Under the pieces are notes generated by a model that saw only the letters and a program-made list of their open reading frames with translations, was not told the origin of the DNA and searched no databases. Positions 1 to 5,761 of a DNA stretch of 6,383 bases are shown one piece after another; the first letter of the stretch is position 1, and each line of letters opens with the position of its first letter. Both the position numbers and the translations under genes were made by a program. The DNA is from Candidatus Hodarchaeota archaeon (lineage in GTDB: Archaea > Asgardarchaeota > Heimdallarchaeia > Hodarchaeales > YT1-057), in NCBI GenBank assembly GCA_016839955.1, contig JAEOTI010000387.1, positions 1 through 6,383 of the forward strand, in the 5' to 3' direction.

Positions 1-131
1 CAAAGGATGCTAAAGAGAAGACAATGCAACACGAGAAAGGGACTCTCGTTGAAGCAATTTTTGGTGTTATTTACATGGAATTTGATTTAAAACAGGTCGT
101 GAGGATTCTCCCACAAGTTCAGTATCCATAA
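1..131 (+). CDS. RNase III / Mini-III-like ribonuclease, C-terminal end (partial)
   Basis: The frame is open from base 3 to a TAA at 129-131 and gives the last 42 residues of a gene that begins before the window. The stretch KGTLVEAIFGVIYMEFDL matches the final conserved helix of the RNase III catalytic domain (in E. coli, ADTVEALIGGVFLDSDI). E17 of the fragment falls on the metal-binding, catalytic Glu. The Asp three residues before it in classical RNase III is Thr here (T14); as I recall, Mini-III proteins also differ at this point (an ST-x-FEALIG type sequence). The protein stops about 25 residues after the motif, so there is no double-stranded-RNA-binding domain, again like Mini-III. Members cleave double-stranded RNA, for example in rRNA maturation. 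The family call rests on one motif; the rest of the active site (signature ExxxD region) is outside the window, so activity cannot be judged. Confidence 0.55.
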   Translation, partial: KDAKEKTMQHEKGTLVEAIFGVIYMEFDLKQVVRILPQVQYP

Positions 132-204
132 GGATACCTAAGACATAAAAAAAAGAAGTACAAGTCTAAGTCATATTGAGTAGGAATATAAGCCAGGTGT
201 GATT

Positions 205-486
205 TTGCTTATTTTAAAAAAAGAGTTTATTCCATCTCTTTCCTCTCCTTTTCTACAGATTCTCAGTATTAAAGGGAAACTGAATTTAGGGGATCGGTTC
301 AGTTATCAACATCCTGTCTCTCCAGAATACAATCATTGTCCAGACAATGCTTTTGTCTTTGAATGGACCAGAAACCATGGTCTCAAAAGTTTTAAAGTTA
401 CCCAGGAAAATTTCAAGCGGAGTTTTGGTGAAAAATTTTCCCTGAAATCGTTTATTGCTTATGTTAAAGACTTAATAAAAGGATAG
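205..486 (+). CDS. Small hypothetical protein (93 aa)
   Basis: This is an unrecognised small protein, MLILKKEF...AYVKDLIKG, ending in TAG at 484-486. The frame can be opened at GTG 199 (95 residues) or TTG 205 (93 residues). I prefer TTG 205 because AGGTG at 195-199, followed by TGAT, resembles the AGGAGGTGAT Shine-Dalgarno core and sits five bases before it; with GTG 199 that site would overlap the start codon. An in-frame TAG at 181 rules out a longer form. The composition is mixed, with aromatic residues, no membrane segment and no obvious metal site; one Cys and scattered His are present. The C-terminal third (SFKVTQENFKRSF...FIAYVKDLIKG) looks alpha-helical. It lies 73 bases after the RNase III-like gene on the same strand and may be co-transcribed with it. 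Coding is plausible from its protein-like composition, but the function is unknown. Confidence 0.5.
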   Translation: MLILKKEFIPSLSSPFLQILSIKGKLNLGDRFSYQHPVSPEYNHCPDNAFVFEWTRNHGLKSFKVTQENFKRSFGEKFSLKSFIAYVKDLIKG

Positions 487-509
487 AAGGGGGAGACATC
501 AGGAAACAC

Positions 510-571
510 TGATAAAGTAATATATTTAATTTTTACTCTATAACCAATCAATTCAATTGTTGCTGATCACA
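510..571 (+). promoter_or_regulatory. Likely archaeal promoter and leader of the HEPN gene
   Basis: An AT-rich element, TATATTTAA at 521-529, preceded by an A-rich BRE-like GATAAAGTAA (511-520), lies about 47 bases before the ATG at 572. An archaeal start of transcription some 25 bases downstream would fall near 550 and give a leader of about 20 bases. TGATCA at 564-569 matches part of the extended Shine-Dalgarno sequence (GGTGATC) but is close to the start codon. The positions were estimated by eye. Confidence 0.4.
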
Positions 572-1294
572 ATGTCTGATATTACTGAAGAAGAATTCAT
601 CAAAGAATTTGCCAGAGAAAAAGGAATAACAATTGAGAGGGCAAAAGCTTTACTTCATTATCAGCTAAAATTAACAGCAATGCAGACCTTTTCTGCACTA
701 GACTTACCTGCACACCCTGTAAGAGAAGAATTTGATGAATTAATTAAACTTTGCAACAAATATGATACGGATTTGTTTAATAAAATCAAAATAAATAAAA
801 GTGAGAGTTATGATAGTTCATTTCTTTTTATGAGAGATGCTCTTAACAAAACTAACATGTTTTTCTCCACAAAGTTCTTATCAAGTCATAATTTCTACTT
901 TTCGGATCCTTTTTACTTCAGTGATCTTAGTAGAGTCTTCCATGACTTGAAAATGACTTTAATTGAATTAGTTCACATATTTGAGTGGCAACTTCGCAAG
1001 AAAATTAATAAGAAAAATCTTGAAGATTTGATAGATTTAATAGATGAAATGAACTTAGAAACTGAAGTTAAAGATGATCTCCACTTTATAAGAAAGGTTA
1101 GAAACGATATAATCCATCGTCAAGGTAATAGCAAGAAATCATCAGAGCATACAATATATGGTATTAGGTTTTCACTCAAAAAAGGAGAGAAAGTAATAGA
1201 TGAAACAGACCCCAGCTGTTTTTCTCATTATTTCCTTCTAATGAGGCGATTAATAGACATATATTATGTGTGGATAAACAAAAATCTTATCTGA
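572..1294 (+). CDS. HEPN-domain protein, predicted ribonuclease (toxin/defence type)
   Basis: This is a 240-residue, lysine-rich, mostly helical soluble protein. FIRKVRNDIIHRQ near residues 172-184 carries the HEPN signature R-x4-H in its usual RN form (R177, N178, H182), the catalytic motif of HEPN RNases such as those of toxin-antitoxin, Abi and CRISPR effector systems. The helices before it (about 85-170) and the long terminal helix (about 213-238, LLMRRLIDIYYVWI) fit the HEPN four-helix bundle. The N-terminal part (MSDITEEEFIKEF..., 1-80) is an unassigned helical region. I chose ATG 572 over TTG 557 because the extra five residues add nothing and ATG is followed by a typical MSDITEEEF start. 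By eye the gene is more AT-rich than the nuclease gene beyond it, which may point to transfer. No MNT nucleotidyltransferase partner is in view. It converges with the Cas4-HerA gene, the stops being two bases apart. HEPN call fairly secure; RNase activity and defence role inferred; a non-catalytic HEPN is possible. Confidence 0.75.
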   Translation: MSDITEEEFIKEFAREKGITIERAKALLHYQLKLTAMQTFSALDLPAHPVREEFDELIKLCNKYDTDLFNKIKINKSESYDSSFLFMRDALNKTNMFFSTKFLSSHNFYFSDPFYFSDLSRVFHDLKMTLIELVHIFEWQLRKKINKKNLEDLIDLIDEMNLETEVKDDLHFIRKVRNDIIHRQGNSKKSSEHTIYGIRFSLKKGEKVIDETDPSCFSHYFLLMRRLIDIYYVWINKNLI

Positions 1295-1296
1295 TT

Positions 1297-3843
1297 TCAA
1301 GATTGATGTTTACAGGGTGCTTTGGGGACTCGGATTTTCATAGGTTCAGAATGAAACTCAGGACAGTGAATGAGAGCCTGGCCTTTCTGAAGGTTCAGTA
1401 TTTTCTTCACCCACTTTGACCCAAGTACTTTGGAAATCCAGCGTTCGTTTTCCAACCCCATGATTACTTTCGTTTGACATAGATCAACAATATCTGCTGA
1501 AACATCTTGAGGCATCTGAGAAGCAAAGATAAAACCGTATTTTCGTTTACGGCCAATTCTCAGAATACTTTCGACTTGTTTAGTCACTCGCTGGAGATAA
1601 TCTCGTCCAATGTCGTCCTGGGTGGATCGTGGGAAAAGTTCATGTGCTTCATCAAAGACAATTAACACTGGAAAATCTCTGTTTTTCACATCAATTTTAT
1701 GCTTCTTAATAGCCAAAAAAAGGTACAAAGCGACTTGTCTAGACAAATATATATCAGTCAGACCACTACAATCGATAACAGAAACAGTTCCAGGAGAGAT
1801 TAGTTTTTCCACTTCTAAATACTCTCCGCTTTGATCGAAAATATCCTCAATTCCGCTATAAAGTGATCTAAGAATCGCATCACGTTGAGACTTGTGAAGG
1901 GGAATTCCAAAATTTTCGGAGTATTCCTTAAGTATATCTTTGAAAGCAGTGCAAAATTCGTAAAAAGCAGTGATCTTGTTCTCAGTCATAGCACGGCGAG
2001 CAATTTGTTCAAATATTTGACGACTTTTCTCTGGGAGAGATGGAAATAATAGAGAGATCTCTCTAGGATCAATTGTTTCAAAGCGAAGAGTTGTGTCACC
2101 TTCCAACCCCATCTTGGAAATATAATAATGATCTAACCTAGAAACAGGATGAATATTGAATCGTTCCCAAAATTCTTGATCAAAAATTGATCCTGTTGTG
2201 GGTTTATCACAAATATTATACTCGCCTTCAATATCAAGGATGATGACAGCTGGCGGAGTGCCACCACCAAAGTATTCGGGAATCTCACAGACCATCAACT
2301 TTAGGAAATTTGTTTTACCTTTTCCTGGACTACCAGTGACAAAAGTACCTTTGTAGATTTGATTATTTTTCTCTATTGGATAATAATAGGGTACTACATT
2401 ATCAGAAAGTCCATCAGTATTTTCTATATCGTTTTGTAGAACACCAAGAGCTATTCCTGTTCGATTGAGCGAAAAGAAAACCAAAATTTCCTCAGTAGTA
2501 GCTTTTCTTACTTTGAATCCCGAATAATTGCGACCTGAAGGAGAACTAAGGAGACCATCCGATTTAATTTCTTTCATTGGATTAAGTTTAGTAAAGGTCA
2601 CCAATTCAGATGTTGACTTATAATTAAGGACTGCTTGAGCGGGGAAGGTTTTAATTTCTACAATTTCTGCTATTAGTTTGACAGGATTATCTTGACTTTC
2701 AAAAATTACTAAATCCCCATCTTTAGCTTTTTCTACCATTTTTTCTTTAATTATAGCCCAAACCTCGTTATCACGGCCATGTTTGAGGATGAATGGAAAT
2801 TTTGTACTCTGAATTATATTTCCGAGGTATTTTTGTTCCTCAATTCTTTCTTCAGTGCTTTCTGGTATTGAAGGAGGAGGGGAAACAACTTTATCTGCTG
2901 CTACTGTACCCTCAGAAGTATTCTCAATCTGAGTAATATCTTCCTCTCTTGATTGAGCAAGACGTTCAACCTCTACTTCTTCTTCAAGATTTTGACATAT
3001 TTCTCTTTGTCCGCAGTGATCACATCTGGAACTATTTTGAATAGGTGGAGGAGATGGTAAAGAACAAATTATTCTATAAGATCCTCTTTCATAATCTACT
3101 TTTCGACGTAATTGTGAAGAAACTGGGATTGAAAATATCTTTTCCGGGTAAACTATGCGAGTCTCGGTGCATTTCATTCCTCGCATTGCTTTATAAGACT
3201 CTAAATCAATTCCAGTTGCTACTGCTTGAAGAACATGTCCTTCGTATGGAGCAGCAGGAGTTTTACCAGTTTTAAACTCATGGATAACGAATTCTGTCTC
3301 TCTTTGACCTAATGCATCAGCTCGAGTATTAAATCTTGTAGAACGTGGAGGGTATTCAAATTTAGGCCTTCCGCCCCAGAAAGTATCAATCAACTCTTTT
3401 GTGTTAAATCTGTTACTGCTAGTGATCTTCTGGGCAGCTTCCTCAATAAAATGACATAAATTCTTCAATAATGCTTGGAGTTTTCTTTGATAATTCCTAT
3501 CACGATGGATTTCCTTTACTATTTGATTTCTGACCGATTTCAAGAACCAATTTAACTGTCTTGGTTTCATACGACGGTTTGTTTGAATTTCATTGGTCCA
3601 TTGCAGGTTGAATTTTTCAATATCACGATGAAACATAATACCCAAAGTCATAGCTTTGGTTTGACGTGTTAACTTTCTATGCTCCATCCAAGACCGTCTC
3701 ATGCAAAAAACCATCGATGAAAGCTGACTTGGTGTAGCCTTTCGTCGTTCCTCAAAAGAGGGACTTCTTTGAACGAAGTTCTTAGAAGTTTCATTATTCA
3801 ATCTGTAAAATTCTTTCTTTTCCTTTTCATTACTTTTACTCAT
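1297..3843 (-). CDS. Cas4-like RecB nuclease fused to HerA-family DNA-translocase ATPase
   Basis: This 848-residue two-enzyme fusion probably pumps and cuts DNA. Residues about 38-290 form a Cas4-like PD-(D/E)XK nuclease: C47 (MVFCMRRSW), H72/E76 (FHRDIEKF), D176 (TRADAL), E189-x-K191 (HEFKTGK), Q206, and the cluster C274-x2-C277-x5-C283, which with C47 would bind 4Fe-4S. An acidic, proline-containing linker (about 288-337) follows. Residues about 338-440 fit a HAS barrel, and the HerA ATPase core shows Walker A GSPGKGKT (504-511), the HerA signature LDIEGEY (536-542), Walker B VFDEAHELF (729-737), and RIGRKRKYGFIFASQMP (762-778) with the conserved Gln/Arg region. The HerA part (about 510 residues) is full length. 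ATG 3843 is preferred over TTG 3852: AAAGG lies nine bases before the ATG but directly abuts the TTG. Known HerA works with NurA in DNA end resection, and other HerA relatives pair with defence nucleases; fusion to a Cas4-type domain is unusual. Domain calls are strong; the biological role is inferred. Confidence 0.9.
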   Translation of the reverse strand: MSKSNEKEKKEFYRLNNETSKNFVQRSPSFEERRKATPSQLSSMVFCMRRSWMEHRKLTRQTKAMTLGIMFHRDIEKFNLQWTNEIQTNRRMKPRQLNWFLKSVRNQIVKEIHRDRNYQRKLQALLKNLCHFIEEAAQKITSSNRFNTKELIDTFWGGRPKFEYPPRSTRFNTRADALGQRETEFVIHEFKTGKTPAAPYEGHVLQAVATGIDLESYKAMRGMKCTETRIVYPEKIFSIPVSSQLRRKVDYERGSYRIICSLPSPPPIQNSSRCDHCGQREICQNLEEEVEVERLAQSREEDITQIENTSEGTVAADKVVSPPPSIPESTEERIEEQKYLGNIIQSTKFPFILKHGRDNEVWAIIKEKMVEKAKDGDLVIFESQDNPVKLIAEIVEIKTFPAQAVLNYKSTSELVTFTKLNPMKEIKSDGLLSSPSGRNYSGFKVRKATTEEILVFFSLNRTGIALGVLQNDIENTDGLSDNVVPYYYPIEKNNQIYKGTFVTGSPGKGKTNFLKLMVCEIPEYFGGGTPPAVIILDIEGEYNICDKPTTGSIFDQEFWERFNIHPVSRLDHYYISKMGLEGDTTLRFETIDPREISLLFPSLPEKSRQIFEQIARRAMTENKITAFYEFCTAFKDILKEYSENFGIPLHKSQRDAILRSLYSGIEDIFDQSGEYLEVEKLISPGTVSVIDCSGLTDIYLSRQVALYLFLAIKKHKIDVKNRDFPVLIVFDEAHELFPRSTQDDIGRDYLQRVTKQVESILRIGRKRKYGFIFASQMPQDVSADIVDLCQTKVIMGLENERWISKVLGSKWVKKILNLQKGQALIHCPEFHSEPMKIRVPKAPCKHQS

Positions 3844-3925
3844 TTTATACAACCTTTTTACCTGTTATGAGTTCACCAAATCTCGAACTCTGATAATAAC
3901 ATGGAAAAAAGGTTTATTTACGGGG
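3844..3925 (-). promoter_or_regulatory. Promoter and leader of the Cas4-HerA gene with an inverted repeat
   Basis: On the minus strand TAAATAAA (3913-3920) is a TATA-like box about 70 bases before the ATG at 3843, predicting a transcript start near 3890. An inverted repeat, GAGTTC (3869-3874) and GAACTC (3885-3890) separated by ten bases, lies just at and after that point; outer arms GTTAT (3864-3868) and ATAAC (3896-3900) extend it imperfectly. It could be an operator or a leader hairpin. The Shine-Dalgarno-like AAAGG stands nine bases before the ATG. The TATA assignment is by eye only. Confidence 0.35.
3869..3890. repeat. Inverted repeat GAGTTC-N10-GAACTC
   Basis: Six-base perfect arms are separated by ten bases, one helical turn plus, which suits a dimeric repressor. 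The repeat overlaps the predicted transcription start of the Cas4-HerA gene, 26 bases from its ATG. Random six-base arms are not rare, so its position is the main argument. Confidence 0.4.
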
Positions 3926-4023
3926 TTCTATGCAAGTAAAATCTTGAAGAAACAATATCAATGGTTGAAGGTTTTCGATCTGAATCTGAAGTAACATTTT
4001 CAAAACTTGAAAGAAGAAAATCA
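3891..4023. other. Intergenic stretch without a recognised gene
   Basis: This part of the 255-base gap between the Cas4-HerA start and the four-TM gene stop holds no recognisable gene. On the plus strand one frame reads from ATG 3901 to a TAA at 3937-3939, then resumes from ATG 3961 to TAG 4051-4053, the latter giving a 30-residue peptide (MVEGFRSESEVTF...). No ribosome site precedes either ATG convincingly. It may be chance or the remnant of a broken small gene. Confidence 0.3.
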
Positions 4024-4098
4024 AAAAATGATTTTTTGCCTACCACATTCTAGGTTAAAAAAACCAATCCTATCTTGAAAAACATCTGTAAAAAAGGA
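4017..4098 (-). terminator. Probable T-rich terminator of the regulator/four-TM operon
   Basis: After the stop of the four-TM gene (4099) the minus strand carries three T-tracts (4095-4090, 4082-4078, 4063-4057). A hairpin with seven-base arms, AAAATCA/TGATTTT with a five-base loop (4017-4035), follows, and then a pyrimidine-rich run. Oligo-T tracts are the usual signal of archaeal termination; the AT-only stem is weak, so the tracts are the better evidence. Confidence 0.45.
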
Positions 4099-4587
4099 TT
4101 AATCAATAGTAGGAAAGAAATTATCATATAAAGAGCCGCGTAATGTAATTGATATAAACGCTCCTAGAATGGAAGCTATTACAGAAAGCCAAGCAAATCC
4201 ATATCTGATATCAGTCGTTGTAGAAAACGCTAGATCAAGTGCAGGGTTTGGAAAAAGTTCAGATAGAACCCAATAAAGAACTAAAACACTAATAAAGAGT
4301 GTTAGACCATATATAAAAGCACGTACACTAGTTCCCCCTCTGGATTCCTTATTCCTTGATAAGTTACGATTCTTCAGAAACCCAATCAAAAAAGCAATTG
4401 GAAACCAGAGTATTAGAGAAAAATTATTAGCAAAAACAAAATTGAAACCATTAAGAACATAATTTTCTTTCAATCCTTGAATTAGACCAATCAAAAGGGA
4501 AGAGAAAAAAACAAGAAAAATTCCAAAGGTTAAAACCCATGGATATTTATTTTTTCTATCATTCCATTTTTTTAAGAAATCACTCAA
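4099..4587 (-). CDS. Four-transmembrane membrane protein of unknown function
   Basis: This is a 162-residue integral membrane protein with no recognised family. Hydrophobic segments lie at about 17-38 (WVLTFGIFLVFFSSLLIGL), 55-72, 91-111 and 128-149, with a basic N-terminus (KKWNDRKNK) and a basic loop between segments 2 and 3 (KNRNLSRNKESR). By the positive-inside rule the N-terminus should face the cytoplasm. A longer TTG start at 4608 would overlap the upstream gene by 17 bases. I prefer TTG 4587, because AGGAGG (4602-4597) lies nine bases before it and this start is only four bases after the stop of the preceding gene. The ribosome site is thus within the last codons of the upstream gene (GAAGAGGAGGAT), implying translational coupling. 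It probably acts with the winged-helix membrane protein, for instance as a sensor or anchor. This is inferred from context only. Confidence 0.65.
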   Translation of the reverse strand: MSDFLKKWNDRKNKYPWVLTFGIFLVFFSSLLIGLIQGLKENYVLNGFNFVFANNFSLILWFPIAFLIGFLKNRNLSRNKESRGGTSVRAFIYGLTLFISVLVLYWVLSELFPNPALDLAFSTTTDIRYGFAWLSVIASILGAFISITLRGSLYDNFFPTID

Positions 4588-4591
4588 TAAT

Positions 4592-5581
4592 TTAATCCTC
4601 CTCTTCAAATTGAAGTCTAATATTCTTTGTTCTTAATACCCAGAAAGTTAGACTATTAACTATAAAAATGAATACTAGAAAATAGAGTCCTGACTCTAAG
4701 AGAGTTTCATTAAAAATGGTTGCGAAAGAAAGAAGAGAGAATGAAATAATTAACGAGAAAGTGAAAAATTTATCTATAGAAGTTTGTCTAATGCGAAAAT
4801 TCATCCTCTGGGGAGTTTTCGACAATGACTTGCACATTTCTCCACCCACAGGAGTTAAGTCTAATATTGTATTGTGACAGATTCTACAAAGGGAGTTGCA
4901 AACAAACAAATCATTGCAATTGAAAGCATATCGTTTGATTCTTGGTTTCCCAGGATTTATACGAAATAAAGCTGTTTTGTTTTTTGTAAGAGAATCCTCT
5001 CTCCAAAGGCAATAATTAGAGAGTACATTCATGATTTCGTAGGGTCTCAAATCCAAAGTTTGAGACAAATTATAAAGATCAGGGAACTCGTCCGCATCTT
5101 CAGGATAAAAATTATGAAGGTAAGCAAGGGCTCCGTCCAAAATATTATATCGGTCGAGAACACCACTTACACGTGGTAGTTCTCCTGCAATAATATCTGC
5201 TCTAGCAAATTTTATCATGCTTTCTGACCTCTGGACAATTTCTTCAACAAATAATCGCCCCTCTTCAGTAAGTGAATAAAATACTTCACGAGTAGAAGTA
5301 TATAAACCACGTTGCGATTTAACAAAACCTAAATTTCTCAAATGAGCAAGACAACGACCCGTGTTACTCTTCACTTTCACTAAATTGCCAAGAGGTTTTG
5401 CTTGGATACCAGACCAACTTTTTCCCTTTGTGATAACTATCTCCTCGCGATAAAGACCCAAAAGAAGCTTCCAATGATCAATGTGTTGGATTGTACTAAA
5501 ATTCTTGGTTTGTACAGATATTTTTTCAGCTAATTCTTCTAACTGAAATAAATCAAGAAGAGGATGCTCTATTTCAGACAT
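4592..5581 (-). CDS. Membrane-anchored winged-helix protein with a Cys4 motif (putative regulator)
   Basis: This 329-residue, multi-domain protein is not assigned to a named family. Residues about 36-118 fit a winged helix: helix HWKLLLGLY, then KVKSNTGRCLAHLRNLGFV as the recognition region, a wing, and FYSLTEEGRLFVEEIV, typical of archaeal PadR/MarR-like wHTH ends. A second helical region follows (about 125-205). C222-x5-C228-x3-C232-x2-C235 looks like a small metal (zinc) site, and two membrane segments close the protein (about 272-291 and 297-317) before an acidic tail. It reads as a DNA-binding cytoplasmic part tethered to the membrane. ATG 5581 is preferred: GGAG lies six to seven bases before it, whereas TTG 5602 and ATG 5593 lack a site. 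It is the first gene of an operon with the four-TM gene. DNA binding, target and signal are inferred; a metal- or redox-responsive regulator is one possibility. Confidence 0.65.
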   Translation of the reverse strand: MSEIEHPLLDLFQLEELAEKISVQTKNFSTIQHIDHWKLLLGLYREEIVITKGKSWSGIQAKPLGNLVKVKSNTGRCLAHLRNLGFVKSQRGLYTSTREVFYSLTEEGRLFVEEIVQRSESMIKFARADIIAGELPRVSGVLDRYNILDGALAYLHNFYPEDADEFPDLYNLSQTLDLRPYEIMNVLSNYCLWREDSLTKNKTALFRINPGKPRIKRYAFNCNDLFVCNSLCRICHNTILDLTPVGGEMCKSLSKTPQRMNFRIRQTSIDKFFTFSLIISFSLLSFATIFNETLLESGLYFLVFIFIVNSLTFWVLRTKNIRLQFEEED

Positions 5582-5593
5582 AAATTTCTCCAT

Positions 5594-5650
5594 CCTAAAC
5601 AATGGGGTCTGATTGTATTGTGAGATATTTTATAATCTATAAATTTTCCG
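5594..5650 (-). promoter_or_regulatory. Likely promoter of the winged-helix membrane-protein operon
   Basis: Minus-strand TTATAAAATA (5635-5626) and the neighbouring AAAATTTATAG (about 5648-5638) are two TATA-like choices, 45-65 bases before ATG 5581. They place a transcript start around 5600-5615 and a short leader. The exact box cannot be decided by eye. Confidence 0.4.
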
Positions 5651-5684
5651 TTGAAAAAAGATTCAGCTACAACACAAGTTTTTC

Positions 5685-5735
5685 AAGAATTCTTCTTTGT
5701 AAGTATATAAATTCCATAAAGAATAATAATAAGAT
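5685..5735 (+). promoter_or_regulatory. Likely promoter of the 3'-end gene, with a palindrome upstream
   Basis: TATATAAA at 5704-5711, preceded by GTAAG, is a good archaeal TATA-like box about 55 bases before ATG 5762, predicting a transcript start near 5735. A perfect ten-base palindrome, AAGAATTCTT (5685-5694), lies directly upstream, where an activator or repressor could bind. The minus-strand operon promoter is about 60 bases away, so one site could serve both. Confidence 0.4.
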
Positions 5736-5761
5736 AAATAGAACTTTTAAGATGAAAAAAT

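Noticed and set aside
1610..1834. Plus-strand open frame of 74 codons
   Set aside because: It lies wholly opposite the HerA ATPase core, whose Walker B motif is encoded here on the minus strand; its translation has no domain-like features.
3045..3275. Plus-strand open frame of 76 codons
   Set aside because: It is antisense to the Cas4-like domain, including its cysteine cluster and Gln motif, so it is a by-product of that coding sequence.
1297..3843. Cas4 as part of a CRISPR adaptation module
   Set aside because: No cas1, cas2 or array is present in the window, and the domain is fused to HerA, so Cas4-like describes the fold and motifs only.
3844..4098. Possible CRISPR array or structured RNA gene in the largest gap
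   Set aside because: There are no direct repeats of regular spacing and no GC-rich folded core as expected for a structured RNA in an AT-rich genome, despite the Cas4-like gene next to it.
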